From assembly GCF_008033385.1 (NCBI RefSeq), contig NZ_VOGY01000005.1, positions 248,001 through 312,000 of the forward strand: a DNA stretch of 64,000 bases. The letters run 5' to 3'. Made by a program: the position numbers and the translations under genes. Under the pieces are notes generated by a model, which saw only the letters and a list, made by a program, of their open reading frames with translations, was not told where the DNA came from and did no database searches. Positions within the stretch are counted from its first letter, which is position 1. Each line of letters starts with the position of its first letter. The stretch comes from Algibacter pacificus. Lineage in GTDB: Bacteria; Bacteroidota; Bacteroidia; Flavobacteriales; Flavobacteriaceae. Shown here piece after piece: positions 16,493 through 25,712 of the stretch.

Positions 16493-18058
16493 ATGGGAAT
16501 TATTTCTTTCGCAGGGTTTACTTTATTGGTAGCCTTTATTGCGTGGTGGTCTACACGAAAAACAGATGAAACATCTTCAGATGGCTATTTTTTAGGTGGG
16601 CGGAGTTTAACGGGGCCAGTAATTGCAGGGTCTTTATTATTAACAAACCTATCCACAGAGCAAATTGTTGGAATGAACGGTGTCTCGTTTAGAGATGGTG
16701 CCCCAATTATGGCTTATGAGGTTCTTGCCGCAATTGCCATGGTATTTACAGCCTTTGTGTTGTTACCTAAATATCTTAAAAGTGGTATTGCAACCATTCC
16801 ACAATTTTTAGAAAACCGTTATGGAAAAACGACTAAAACTATTGTTTCTCTTTTATTCCTTTTAGGGTATGCTATTTCTATGTTACCTACCGTTTTATAC
16901 TCGGGAGCCTTAGCGTTAAATACCATGTTTGGTATTCCTGAAATGATTGGTATGGGGCCAGAAGCTACGCTTTGGGTTACCGTGATTTCTATTGGGGTTA
17001 TTGGTAGTATTTATGCCATTTTTGGAGGATTAAAAGCCGTGGCCGTATCCGATTCAATAAATGCAGTGGGCTTAATAGTTGGAGGATCTTTAATTCCAAT
17101 TTTTGGTTTAATGTATATTGGAGATGGAAATGTATTTACGGGGTTAACCACATTAACAACAGCATTGCCAGAGAAGTTTGATATTATTGGAGGACCAGAA
17201 TCCGATGTGCCTTTTATGACACTTTTTACAGGAATGATTATTGTTAATTTTTATTACTGGGGAACCAATCAAGCTATTATACAACGTGCTTTAGGTGCAA
17301 AGAATTTAAAAGAAGGTCAAAAAGGACTTTTACTAGCTGCTTTTGTTAAAATCTTGGGGCCAATTATTGTAGTGCTTCCTGGTATTATTGCGTATTATAT
17401 TTTTAATGGCGATTTGGCGAATGCAGATGAAGCTTATCCAATGCTTGTTAAAAAAGTATTACCTGCGGCTTATATTGGTTTCTTTGCAGCGGTGCTTTTT
17501 GGTGCTATTTTAAGTTCATTTAATAGTGCTTTAAATAGTTCGGTTACACTTTTCGGATTAGATTTTTACAAAGAATATATAAATAAAGATGCTACCGAAT
17601 TACAAGTGGTAAAAGCAGGTAAAACCTTTGGTATTATACTCGCTTTGTTTTCTATTGGAATAGCACCATTATTGTATGGTGTAGAGGGAGGAATTTTCAC
17701 CTACTTGCAACAGCTTAACGGAACACACAGTGTGCCAATTTTAGCTATTGTTGTTATTGGGGTGTTTTCTAAACGTGTTTCTGGAAAGGCAGCAAACATT
17801 GCTATTTTATTTAGTGTAGTTACTTATTTAATCACGTTGTATGTTATTAAACCAGATATTAGTTTCTTACATCTTATGGGTATTTTATTTGTGTTAACTA
17901 TTATCATTATGTATGTGGTAAGTCATTTTTACCCACGAGAAACAGATTATGTTCAAACCTATACCAAACAAGTGGATATTGTTAACTGGAAATATTTAAA
18001 ACCAGTAGGTTTTGTAGTGGTTGCTATGGTTATCGGTTTATATATTGCCATGTCATAA
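16493..18058 (+). CDS. Sodium/solute symporter (SSS family), probable sugar uptake
   Basis: A 521-residue inner-membrane carrier with about 14 hydrophobic segments. Family landmarks: N-terminal DGYFLGGRSLTGPVIAGSLL, the sodium-site helix region FAAVLFGAILSSFNSALNSS, and VNFYYWGTNQAIIQRALGAK, which resembles the SglT-type sugar symporters more than the proline or pantothenate branches. It should import a sugar with Na+. It follows the Nudix-type regulator after 175 bases holding the AAGTGT-N7-ACACTT palindrome and ends before a strong terminator, so it is probably a separately controlled member of the local regulon. The exact substrate is unknown. Confidence 0.88.
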   Translation: MGIISFAGFTLLVAFIAWWSTRKTDETSSDGYFLGGRSLTGPVIAGSLLLTNLSTEQIVGMNGVSFRDGAPIMAYEVLAAIAMVFTAFVLLPKYLKSGIATIPQFLENRYGKTTKTIVSLLFLLGYAISMLPTVLYSGALALNTMFGIPEMIGMGPEATLWVTVISIGVIGSIYAIFGGLKAVAVSDSINAVGLIVGGSLIPIFGLMYIGDGNVFTGLTTLTTALPEKFDIIGGPESDVPFMTLFTGMIIVNFYYWGTNQAIIQRALGAKNLKEGQKGLLLAAFVKILGPIIVVLPGIIAYYIFNGDLANADEAYPMLVKKVLPAAYIGFFAAVLFGAILSSFNSALNSSVTLFGLDFYKEYINKDATELQVVKAGKTFGIILALFSIGIAPLLYGVEGGIFTYLQQLNGTHSVPILAIVVIGVFSKRVSGKAANIAILFSVVTYLITLYVIKPDISFLHLMGILFVLTIIIMYVVSHFYPRETDYVQTYTKQVDIVNWKYLKPVGFVVVAMVIGLYIAMS

Positions 18059-18079
18059 CAGACCAATAAAATAAAATAG

Positions 18080-18144
18080 AAAACGCTTTTACTTTTTTCA
18101 TAATTTACACCATTTGTAAGTTTAGAATGTAAAAGCGTTTTTTT
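18080..18144 (+). terminator. Intrinsic terminator of symporter gene
   Basis: 13-base stem AAAACGCTTTTAC / GTAAAAGCGTTTT (18080-18092 with 18129-18141), 36-base loop, then T run. Confidence 0.75.
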
Positions 18145-18218
18145 ATAATTATAAGTAAAAAAAATAGCGATTTTTGAGTTAGGAATATGTAAAACCTACG
18201 ACAAACCTATTTAATTTG

Positions 18219-18226
18219 TAACTTTG
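18219..18226 (+). promoter_or_regulatory. -7 element (TAACTTTG) for GAF-domain gene
   Basis: Matches TAnnTTTG, 19 bases before the ATG at 18246. A -33 TTTG at normal spacing is not seen. Confidence 0.4.
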
Positions 18227-18245
18227 TTTTACAAGAAAACCCATA

Positions 18246-20618
18246 ATGGATATAAACGACAATATAGAGTCTCCTTTAAACATAAAAATAAGTTTCAATA
18301 AACTATTGAAACATTATGATGCGTTGTTGCTAAGTGACGATGTTTTTATGGCAAATAAAGCAAAAGGTATTTTGGATATAGTTAAGAAATACCCAGAGTT
18401 ACGTGATGGTTTTAGCGATATTTCTGCCATAAAAGCACGCGAAAAAGAAATTGCTTTTATTCTTCAAGACATCTTTAGTCCGTTATTAACCAATAATGAA
18501 ATTAAAACAGCTTCGGCTCCTTTTCACGATTTAATTTTTAATGCTTCCGAACGGTTTAAAAATATTGTAAAAACGGCAGGTAAGGATTTTAAACTTCAAA
18601 TGAAAAACATGCCCGAAAATGATATTTATATCGTGGCTTGTACTATTATTTTGGGGTTTTGTTACGATTTTCATATTAATTTTAAACGGCCATTTTATTA
18701 CGAAATACCAGATGCTAACGGCATTCTTCGCTATTATAAAATTTTATACAATGCAGATTTTTGTGAAATTATTCCAAATGAAAATGCTCCTAAAATAACT
18801 CAGGCCGATTACGATGAGTTACTCGATAATTATGAAAACATAGACCTTTGGAAAGAGAAATTTCCTCCAAACAGCTACACGTTTAAAGGTTTTGCCATTT
18901 CAAATATTTTTGATGTTACCGATGATCAATCGATTTCTAATATAAAATCGAACTTAATTAGTGATGATAAAAGTATGAAATCTGAACTTATCGCTGGATT
19001 TCACGATATTTTTAGCTCACTTTTTGGTATTAAAAATTTAAAAGTTGGCTTTTCAATTTATAATGAAGAAGAGGACATTTTTGAGCGCATTTATGGAGAT
19101 GGCATGAGCAGTTATCTTTTAGGTGAAGACCAAACTAAAAAATGTGCCGATGCCCTTTGTTGTTTATCATATAATCGTTTGTTAAAGGAGAATAAAGTGT
19201 TTTCTGTATCTAATGTTGACGATGTATCTAAATGTACAACCGGAGAAGTTCCTCCACATATAACAAGTTTAAAAAAACAAGGGATTAAAAGTGCCATTTT
19301 TGCTCCCATTGCTAATGATGATGGTTTAATGGGAATTATTGAAATAGTTTCAAACACACCCCAAGAACTCAACAGCATTAATGCAAATAAATTAGTCGAT
19401 GTTATGCCGTATATTATTTCGGCTGTAGAGCGTTCTAAAAACGAAGAAGAAAATTTAATTGAAGCCATTATTCAAAAAGAATGTACCTCTATTCATTCTA
19501 GTGTGCATTGGCGATTTGTTAAAGAGGCTAAGAATTTTATAAAATCTGAAATGAGTGGCGAACAGGCCTCTTTTAAAAAAATAGCCTTTGAAAATGTTTA
19601 TCCGCTTTACGGTCAAATAGATATTAAAGGGTCTTCGGAAGCTAGAAATTTAGCAACAAAAGAAGATTTAACGTTGCAATTAAATATAGCGAAATCTATT
19701 TTTGAAAAAGCGTTTCAAATTGAAAACTTACCCATTTACGAGCAATTTATTTATCAAATTGATGAGTATTTAGAGGGGTTAAACCAATTTCAGGTGGATA
19801 GTGAACAGCAAATTTCATCATTTTTCAAAAATGAGATGGAAACCGCTTTTGAACACATGAAAGTTTTAAAAGATTTACAGCCAGAGATAGAATCTTATTT
19901 TAATGCTATAGATAAAAAGGTTCATGTGCTTTATAACCATAGAAAGCAATATGATAAGACCGTAGCTTTAATAAATAAGTCTATGGCGGCATTGCTGGAT
20001 AAAAAACAAGAAGACGCACAAAAAATGTATCCGCATTATTTCGAACGTTTTAAAACCGATGGTGTAGAGCACAACATGTATGTGGGAGAATCCATTACTA
20101 AAGAGGATTCTTTTAATCCTATTTATTTATATAATCTCCGTTTGTGGCAATTGCAAGTCATGTGCGAAATGGAAAACGAGTTTTATAAAATGCAGCACAA
20201 ATTTCCTGTGGCTCTCGATGTGGCTTCTATGGTTTTGGTTTTTAATCAGCCTTTAACCATTAGTTTTAGAATGGACGAAAAGCAATTTGATGTTGATGGA
20301 ACCTATAATGCACGATATGAAATTGTTAAAAAACGTGTAGATAAAGCACATATAAAAGGGTCTTCTGAACGGGTAACGCAAAAAGGAAAAATTAGTATTG
20401 TATATTCTCAAAAACAAGATGAAATTGAGTATTTACAATACATTAAATTCCTGCAAGCTAAACATTATGTAGATACCGATGTGGAAATTGTAGAGCTCGA
20501 AGATTTACAGGCTGTAACCGGTTTAAAAGCGATTAGAGTAAGTGTGTTATATCATAAGAATGAAGAAGATAAAGCCTTTTATACTTACGATGATTTAATG
20601 ACCGAAATTAAAGCCTAA
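18246..20618 (+). CDS. Large GAF-domain protein of unknown function
   Basis: A 790-residue soluble protein without signal peptide or membrane segment. Residues about 225-400 look like a GAF sensor domain (KNLKVGFSIYNEEED...KQGIKSAIFAPIANDDGLMGIIEIVS), with cysteines in KKCADALCCLS. The long N- and C-terminal parts are helical and match no enzyme motif I know; there is no kinase, cyclase or HTH signature. Proteins of this size and pattern recur in Flavobacteriaceae as conserved hypothetical genes. It is a single gene under its own promoter, convergent with the HD-PycTM gene (68-base gap). A regulatory or sensory role is only an inference from the GAF domain. Confidence 0.7.
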   Translation: MDINDNIESPLNIKISFNKLLKHYDALLLSDDVFMANKAKGILDIVKKYPELRDGFSDISAIKAREKEIAFILQDIFSPLLTNNEIKTASAPFHDLIFNASERFKNIVKTAGKDFKLQMKNMPENDIYIVACTIILGFCYDFHINFKRPFYYEIPDANGILRYYKILYNADFCEIIPNENAPKITQADYDELLDNYENIDLWKEKFPPNSYTFKGFAISNIFDVTDDQSISNIKSNLISDDKSMKSELIAGFHDIFSSLFGIKNLKVGFSIYNEEEDIFERIYGDGMSSYLLGEDQTKKCADALCCLSYNRLLKENKVFSVSNVDDVSKCTTGEVPPHITSLKKQGIKSAIFAPIANDDGLMGIIEIVSNTPQELNSINANKLVDVMPYIISAVERSKNEEENLIEAIIQKECTSIHSSVHWRFVKEAKNFIKSEMSGEQASFKKIAFENVYPLYGQIDIKGSSEARNLATKEDLTLQLNIAKSIFEKAFQIENLPIYEQFIYQIDEYLEGLNQFQVDSEQQISSFFKNEMETAFEHMKVLKDLQPEIESYFNAIDKKVHVLYNHRKQYDKTVALINKSMAALLDKKQEDAQKMYPHYFERFKTDGVEHNMYVGESITKEDSFNPIYLYNLRLWQLQVMCEMENEFYKMQHKFPVALDVASMVLVFNQPLTISFRMDEKQFDVDGTYNARYEIVKKRVDKAHIKGSSERVTQKGKISIVYSQKQDEIEYLQYIKFLQAKHYVDTDVEIVELEDLQAVTGLKAIRVSVLYHKNEEDKAFYTYDDLMTEIKA

Positions 20619-20685
20619 TTTCCTTCGTTTTAGAATATATAATTGTTGAAAAAGAGTCGCTTTATTTAATCGCCCGCCGAATAAA

Positions 20686-21882
20686 TTAGAAGATTATTCC
20701 AGCATAAAAAAACGAAATAATGAAGGCAATAACACTAACAATGATACCTGTCATAAATACCCCGTAAGTCAGTCTCAGTATTTTGTATTTTTTATCTAAA
20801 ACCAAACCTAAAAAGTATAAATCTTTTTTCATTGAAGAATAAAGGTAATCACGATCCTGCATCATTTCTCCCATAGCCCATTCAAAATCGTTCAGGCTCA
20901 TTTTATGGAAATTTCCGAAGAATAATAAATTCACATTTTTATTAGCAACATCTTCTTTTGTAAATTTTCCTCTAGTCACATTTGGTCGTGTTGCCATAAT
21001 GGATAAAATAATAGAAGCTACTGTAAATAGTACAAAAATAATAGTAGGTACAATTAAATAATCGTTAGAAGGTTTGTCGAGTTTAGATGCTAAATTCGAT
21101 AATACTAACGATACAATAATAGCATTTACGGATAATAAAATATTAGCTTTGGTATCCGCAATATTACTGAGGGTGATATGGTTTTTTAGGGTAACACGAA
21201 ACATGGTTTCAATACCGCGTTCTGGTAATTCTATCTTTTCTTTTTTGAATTGTAACTCGGCTTTTTTCTGGGTAAGTTTGCCTTTGTCTAAATCTAGTTT
21301 TTTCTTTCTATTTAATAAATTAGCTAGATTTTTTCCTTTGCGTTTTTCCCAGTTAGATGCCGCTTCTGCAGTAAAAAACCGATGCTTTTTGGTTAAAAAC
21401 TTAATGTTTTCCTCTAGCCATTCACTTTCAGAGAGCTTTCTATTCGAGGTAAGTTCCAATTCTTTCCGAAGTAACTCCGAAGTGTCGGAATAATCTTTAC
21501 TTCCAACATGTGCACAATCGGCATCTTTAATAATTTTCTCTAAAGTTGTATTGGGCATAACTCCCATTTTGGTGGTCATGATCATGCTAGAAACGGTAGC
21601 AATATCCTCAGCACTACATTTTTCAGCTTTTAGAAAGCCTTCAGCTATTAATACGCTAGCATCTTCGTGGTTTTTAGGGTTCTCGGTATACCCGGTATCG
21701 TGGAGCCACGCCGCAACTAAAAGGAGTTCCTTTTGTTTATCATCAAGTTTTGCGAGTTCGGCTAATTTTTCAGCTTTATTTACAACAAGTTGTGTGTGCG
21801 CAATGTTATGATAAGTAAACTCAGGGGTCAATTTTTCGTTGAGCAGATTAATAACAAATTTTTCAGCTTTAGCGATCAGCAT
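20686..21882 (-). CDS. HD-domain protein fused to Pycsar-effector-like transmembrane domain (PycTM/DUF5706)
   Basis: A 398-residue fusion. Residues 1-165 form an HD phosphohydrolase: YHNIAHTQLVVNKA, the metal pair in AAWLHDTGY, NHEDASVLIAEGF and IKDADCAHVGSKDYSD. A charged coiled coil follows (about 185-220). The C-terminal part holds three hydrophobic segments, the first in the phrase LSNIADTKANILLSVNAIIV that is typical of the Pycsar effector family. In Pycsar defence a cyclase makes cCMP or cUMP and the TM effector damages the membrane. An HD domain could degrade the nucleotide or gate the effector. No cyclase gene is adjacent; neighbours are a convergent GAF protein and divergent msrB. 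Stand-alone versions are common in Bacteroidetes chromosomes, so a housekeeping role is equally possible. Confidence 0.82.
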   Translation of the reverse strand: MLIAKAEKFVINLLNEKLTPEFTYHNIAHTQLVVNKAEKLAELAKLDDKQKELLLVAAWLHDTGYTENPKNHEDASVLIAEGFLKAEKCSAEDIATVSSMIMTTKMGVMPNTTLEKIIKDADCAHVGSKDYSDTSELLRKELELTSNRKLSESEWLEENIKFLTKKHRFFTAEAASNWEKRKGKNLANLLNRKKKLDLDKGKLTQKKAELQFKKEKIELPERGIETMFRVTLKNHITLSNIADTKANILLSVNAIIVSLVLSNLASKLDKPSNDYLIVPTIIFVLFTVASIILSIMATRPNVTRGKFTKEDVANKNVNLLFFGNFHKMSLNDFEWAMGEMMQDRDYLYSSMKKDLYFLGLVLDKKYKILRLTYGVFMTGIIVSVIAFIISFFYAGIIF

Positions 21883-22088
21883 ATTTAAAATGTGTAAAAA
21901 GATTATTTAGTAAAAGTACAAAACTTTAAAAGATGAAATTAGAATTACTATAGTAACGATGATATTTGTCGTAAATTTCGTGAATGCTTTCATATTTAAG
22001 AGCGATTTGGGAAATAGTAAGATTTATATTTCATTTTCGACTAAATATTCTAATAAAGCATCTATTAAATTAAAAGAAAGGAAAAAGT

Positions 22089-22541
22089 ATGCTAACTTGG
22101 AAAGACATTATTAATTTTTCAGTAAAAGGAAATCCAAAACCGGATAAACGTGTAGAAAAAACTGAAGCCGAATGGAAAGCGCTATTAACGCCAGAGCAAT
22201 TTAGAGTAACACGTCTAAAAGGAACGGAGCATCCGCATAGTGGTGCGCTTTGTACAGTTCATGATGCTGGTAAATATAATTGTGTGTGCTGCAATACACC
22301 ACTTTTCGATTCTACTATAAAATTTAGCTCCGGAACGGGATGGCCTAGTTTTACCCAACCTATAAAAGAAAATGCGATTAAATACGAGCGCGATACTACT
22401 TTGGGTATGGTGCGTGTAGAAGTGATGTGTAATGTTTGCGATGCGCATTTAGGGCATGTTTTTCCCGATGGTCCAGAGCCTAGCGGGTTGCGCTATTGCG
22501 TGAATTCGGAATCTATGCAATTAGAAAAGGCTGAGCTTTAA
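22089..22541 (+). CDS. msrB: Peptide-methionine (R)-S-oxide reductase
   Basis: A 150-residue cytosolic repair enzyme reducing methionine-R-sulfoxide. Zinc ligands appear as two CxxC pairs (NCVCCNTPLF and VMCNVCDAHLGH); the SelR motifs SGTGWPSF and HVFPDGPEPSGLRYC are intact, with the catalytic cysteine in LRYCVNSE. It heads a run of six same-strand genes (to 27471), joined by gaps of 50, 37, 24, 9 and 46 bases, that look like one redox-repair operon with msrA next. Confidence 0.95.
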   Translation: MLTWKDIINFSVKGNPKPDKRVEKTEAEWKALLTPEQFRVTRLKGTEHPHSGALCTVHDAGKYNCVCCNTPLFDSTIKFSSGTGWPSFTQPIKENAIKYERDTTLGMVRVEVMCNVCDAHLGHVFPDGPEPSGLRYCVNSESMQLEKAEL

Positions 22542-22591
22542 TTCATATACCAATCTGTTTTTTTAGAACAACAGGTTTAAATTTTAAACAC

Positions 22592-23134
22592 ATGCAAAAT
22601 AAAAATATACAATTAGCCACAATTGGAGGCGGCTGTTTTTGGTGTACCGAAGCCGTTTTTCAGGAAGTAAAAGGCGTGGAAAAAGTAGTATCAGGTTATG
22701 CTGGTGGACATGTTCCTGGGCATCCAACGTATCGGGAAATTTGTTCTGGTTTAACCGGGCATGCCGAGGTGATTCAAGTGACTTTTAATGTAGATGTTAT
22801 TTCATACGCAGATCTTTTAACTATTTTTATGACCACTCACGATCCTACTACTTTAAACAGACAAGGTGCAGATAAAGGCACGCAATATCGTTCTGTAATT
22901 TATTATCATAATGAAGAACAAAAGCAAATGGCTGAAATTGTTTTAAAAGAAGTAAAACCTTATTTTGAAAACCCGATAGTTACCGAAATAACGGAATTAC
23001 CTCAGTTTTTTCAAGCCGAAAAAGAACATCAAAATTACTACAGAGAAAACCAAACACAAGGCTATTGCAGTTTTGTAATTACACCGAAATTGGCTAAATT
23101 ACGAAGTATGCATGCCGATAAATTGAAGGGATAA
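22592..23134 (+). CDS. msrA: Peptide-methionine (S)-S-oxide reductase
   Basis: A 180-residue enzyme reducing methionine-S-sulfoxide, complementary to MsrB encoded 50 bases upstream. The active site GGGCFWCTEAVF, the segment THDPTTLNRQGADKGTQYRSVIYY with the conserved Asp/Gln/Tyr, and a C-terminal cysteine in GYCSFVITPK (resolving position) are present. No signal peptide, hence cytosolic. A second, divergent MsrA-like gene lies further down the same operon (25713-26201). Confidence 0.95.
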   Translation: MQNKNIQLATIGGGCFWCTEAVFQEVKGVEKVVSGYAGGHVPGHPTYREICSGLTGHAEVIQVTFNVDVISYADLLTIFMTTHDPTTLNRQGADKGTQYRSVIYYHNEEQKQMAEIVLKEVKPYFENPIVTEITELPQFFQAEKEHQNYYRENQTQGYCSFVITPKLAKLRSMHADKLKG

Positions 23135-23171
23135 TATTTTTAAATCTATCTCCTTTCAAAATTAGAATAGT

Positions 23172-24734
23172 ATGAAACTCAACATAAAAGACACTTTTAA
23201 TACTCAATTACCAGCCGATCCTAATCTTGAAAACACAAGACGTCAGGTGGAAAAAGCTTGTTTTTCTTTTGTAACACCAAAGCAAACGGCAAAACCAGAG
23301 TTGTTGCATGTGTCTCCAGAAATGCTTGAAAATTTAGGTTTAACAGCAGCAGAGGCTAAAAGTGAAACCTTTTTAAAGGTGTTAACAGGAAATGAAGTTT
23401 ACCCAAACACAAAGCCTTTTGCTATGTGTTATGGCGGGCATCAATTTGGACATTGGGCCGGGCAATTAGGCGATGGTCGAGCTATTAATTTATTTGAAGT
23501 TGAGCATAACCAGCAACATTGGGCGGTGCAGTTAAAAGGATCCGGTGAAACACCATATTCTAGAACGGCCGATGGTTTGGCGGTGTTACGGTCTTCCATT
23601 CGGGAGTATTTATGTAGCGAAGCCATGTTTCATTTAGGCGTTCCAACAACGCGAGCTTTGTCTTTAGCATTATCGGGCGATCAAGTTTTACGGGATATGC
23701 TTTATGATGGGAATTCGGCTTACGAAAAAGGCGCTATTGTTTCTCGAGTTGCACCTAGTTTTTTACGTTTTGGAAGTTTTCAAATATTAGCGGCTAGAGG
23801 CGATGCTGAAACTTTAAAACTATTGACAGATTATACCATATCTAACTTTTTTCCAGAGTTAGGAAAACCTTCAAAAGAAACCTATATCGCATTTTTTAAA
23901 GAAGTTGCTCAGCGCACTTTAAAAATGATTGTGGATTGGCAACGGGTAGGTTTTGTGCATGGCGTTATGAATACCGATAATATGTCTATCCTTGGTTTAA
24001 CTATAGATTACGGGCCTTACGGCTGGTTAGAAGATTTTAGTTATGGCTGGACCCCAAACACCACCGATAGTCAACATAAGCGTTATCGTTACGGAAATCA
24101 ACCCAATATGGGACTTTGGAATTTGTACCAACTCGCCAATGCCTTGTATCCGTTAATTGAAGATGTGGAACCGTTGCAAGCTGTTCTCGATAGCTATCAA
24201 ACCGGTTTCGACACGCAATCTTTAAGGATGATGCGGAATAAATTAGGGTTTGAAAATGAAGCTGAAAATGATAAAATTTTAATTCAGCAATTAGAAGAAA
24301 ATTTGCAGTTAACTGAAACGGATATGACGATTTTCTTCAGAAATTTAAGTCGTTTTTCAGAAGAAAATCTTTCCGAAGGTATTTCAATCATTAAAGATGC
24401 GTTTTATAATTTAAATGAAGTTGAAGGTGAGATTGAAACAAAATGGCAGACTTGGTTTAAAAGTTATGCCAAACGTTTAAAAGTAGAAACGGTTTCTTCC
24501 GAAGATAGAAAAATTCAAATGAATAGTGTTAACCCAAAATACGTGCTTCGTAATTATATGTCGCAATTGGCTATTGATGATGCCGATAAAGGGGATTATA
24601 AATTAATTGATGAACTCTTCAATCTTTTGAAAAAACCATACGATGAACAACCAGAACATGAAAAATGGTTTGTAAAAAGACCAGAATGGGCGCGCCATAA
24701 AGTGGGCTGCTCTATGTTATCTTGTAGTTCGTAA
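23172..24734 (+). CDS. selO: SelO/YdiU-type protein adenylyltransferase
   Basis: A 520-residue pseudokinase-fold enzyme that transfers AMP from ATP to hydroxyl groups of proteins; in E. coli it takes part in the oxidative stress response. Visible family parts: YGGHQFGHWAGQLGDGRA, QLKGSGETPYSRTADGLAVL, the MNTDNMSILGLTIDYGPYG metal/active-site region and the cysteine-containing end GCSMLSCSS. The full family length is present. It sits 37 bases after msrA and 24 bases before an aldo-keto reductase, which fits a joint role in protein redox repair. Confidence 0.93.
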   Translation: MKLNIKDTFNTQLPADPNLENTRRQVEKACFSFVTPKQTAKPELLHVSPEMLENLGLTAAEAKSETFLKVLTGNEVYPNTKPFAMCYGGHQFGHWAGQLGDGRAINLFEVEHNQQHWAVQLKGSGETPYSRTADGLAVLRSSIREYLCSEAMFHLGVPTTRALSLALSGDQVLRDMLYDGNSAYEKGAIVSRVAPSFLRFGSFQILAARGDAETLKLLTDYTISNFFPELGKPSKETYIAFFKEVAQRTLKMIVDWQRVGFVHGVMNTDNMSILGLTIDYGPYGWLEDFSYGWTPNTTDSQHKRYRYGNQPNMGLWNLYQLANALYPLIEDVEPLQAVLDSYQTGFDTQSLRMMRNKLGFENEAENDKILIQQLEENLQLTETDMTIFFRNLSRFSEENLSEGISIIKDAFYNLNEVEGEIETKWQTWFKSYAKRLKVETVSSEDRKIQMNSVNPKYVLRNYMSQLAIDDADKGDYKLIDELFNLLKKPYDEQPEHEKWFVKRPEWARHKVGCSMLSCSS

Positions 24735-24758
24735 ATATAAAAATTAAAAGAAAAACAA

Positions 24759-25703
24759 ATGCAATTAGGTTTAGGAACAGCAGCTTTAGGACGACCGCAA
24801 TATATAAATGTGCGTCAAAATCCTTCTAATACATCAAATTTAGAAGCTTTTAAAAATGAAAGTTTTTCGGTTTTAGAAAATGCTTATAATCTTGGGGTTC
24901 GGTATTTTGATACGGCGCCAGGTTATGGTTTGGCGGAACAATTACTGCTGGATTGGTTAAAAACTAAAGATGATGATACTATTGAAATCGCTACAAAATG
25001 GGGGTATACCTATACCGCAAATTTTGATCCCAATGCTAAAGTTCACGAAGTTAAAGAGCATAGTTTAGAAAAACTGAAAGAACAATGGGAGGTTTCTAAA
25101 CAGTTTTTACCGTATTTAAAAGTGTATCAAATACATTCCACAACGTTTGAAACGGGCGTGTTGGAAAACCAAGCTGTTTTAGATTATTTGGCTTTTTTAA
25201 AAAAGACGCACCGTATAAAAATGGGAATTACGACTACGGGAACTAATCAAGTAGAGGTTTTAAAAAGGGCTTTAACCGTTGAGGTTGAAGGAGAGCCGTT
25301 ATTCGATATTTTTCAAGTCACGTATAATTTATTAGACCAAAGTTTAAAAGATGTTTATAGTATTTTGGCTAAGGAAAATAAATCGATTGTTATAAAAGAA
25401 GCTTTGGCCAACGGACGCGTTTTTAGGAATAAAAACTATCCGAATTACGACGAAATGTATCAGGTTTTAGAGCGTTTAGCAAATCAATATCAGGTTGGTA
25501 TAGATGCTGTTTGTTTACAGTATTGTGCGCAAACTATTCCGGGAAGTATGGTGTTAAGTGGCGCAGGTAATAACACACAGTTGCAAGAAAATTTAAAGGT
25601 GAACACTTTTATTTTATCCCCTTTAGAATTGGAAGAACTGTCAAGTTTTAAAGCCAATGTATCTGAATATTGGGCAGAACGCAAAGCACTGCAATGGAAC
25701 TAA
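24759..25703 (+). CDS. Aldo/keto reductase
   Basis: A 314-residue TIM-barrel NADPH-dependent oxidoreductase. Catalytic tetrad: aspartate in RYFDTAPGYG with the tyrosine, lysine in IATKWGY and histidine in VYQIHSTTF. The C-terminal cofactor segment AQTIPGSMVLSGAGNNTQLQENL replaces the more usual IPG...Q..EN pattern in a recognisable form. Placed between selO and a divergent msrA (9-base gap), it likely reduces reactive aldehydes or ketones made under oxidative stress; the substrate is not known. Confidence 0.88.
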   Translation: MQLGLGTAALGRPQYINVRQNPSNTSNLEAFKNESFSVLENAYNLGVRYFDTAPGYGLAEQLLLDWLKTKDDDTIEIATKWGYTYTANFDPNAKVHEVKEHSLEKLKEQWEVSKQFLPYLKVYQIHSTTFETGVLENQAVLDYLAFLKKTHRIKMGITTTGTNQVEVLKRALTVEVEGEPLFDIFQVTYNLLDQSLKDVYSILAKENKSIVIKEALANGRVFRNKNYPNYDEMYQVLERLANQYQVGIDAVCLQYCAQTIPGSMVLSGAGNNTQLQENLKVNTFILSPLELEELSSFKANVSEYWAERKALQWN

Positions 25704-25712
25704 TGTTTTAAA

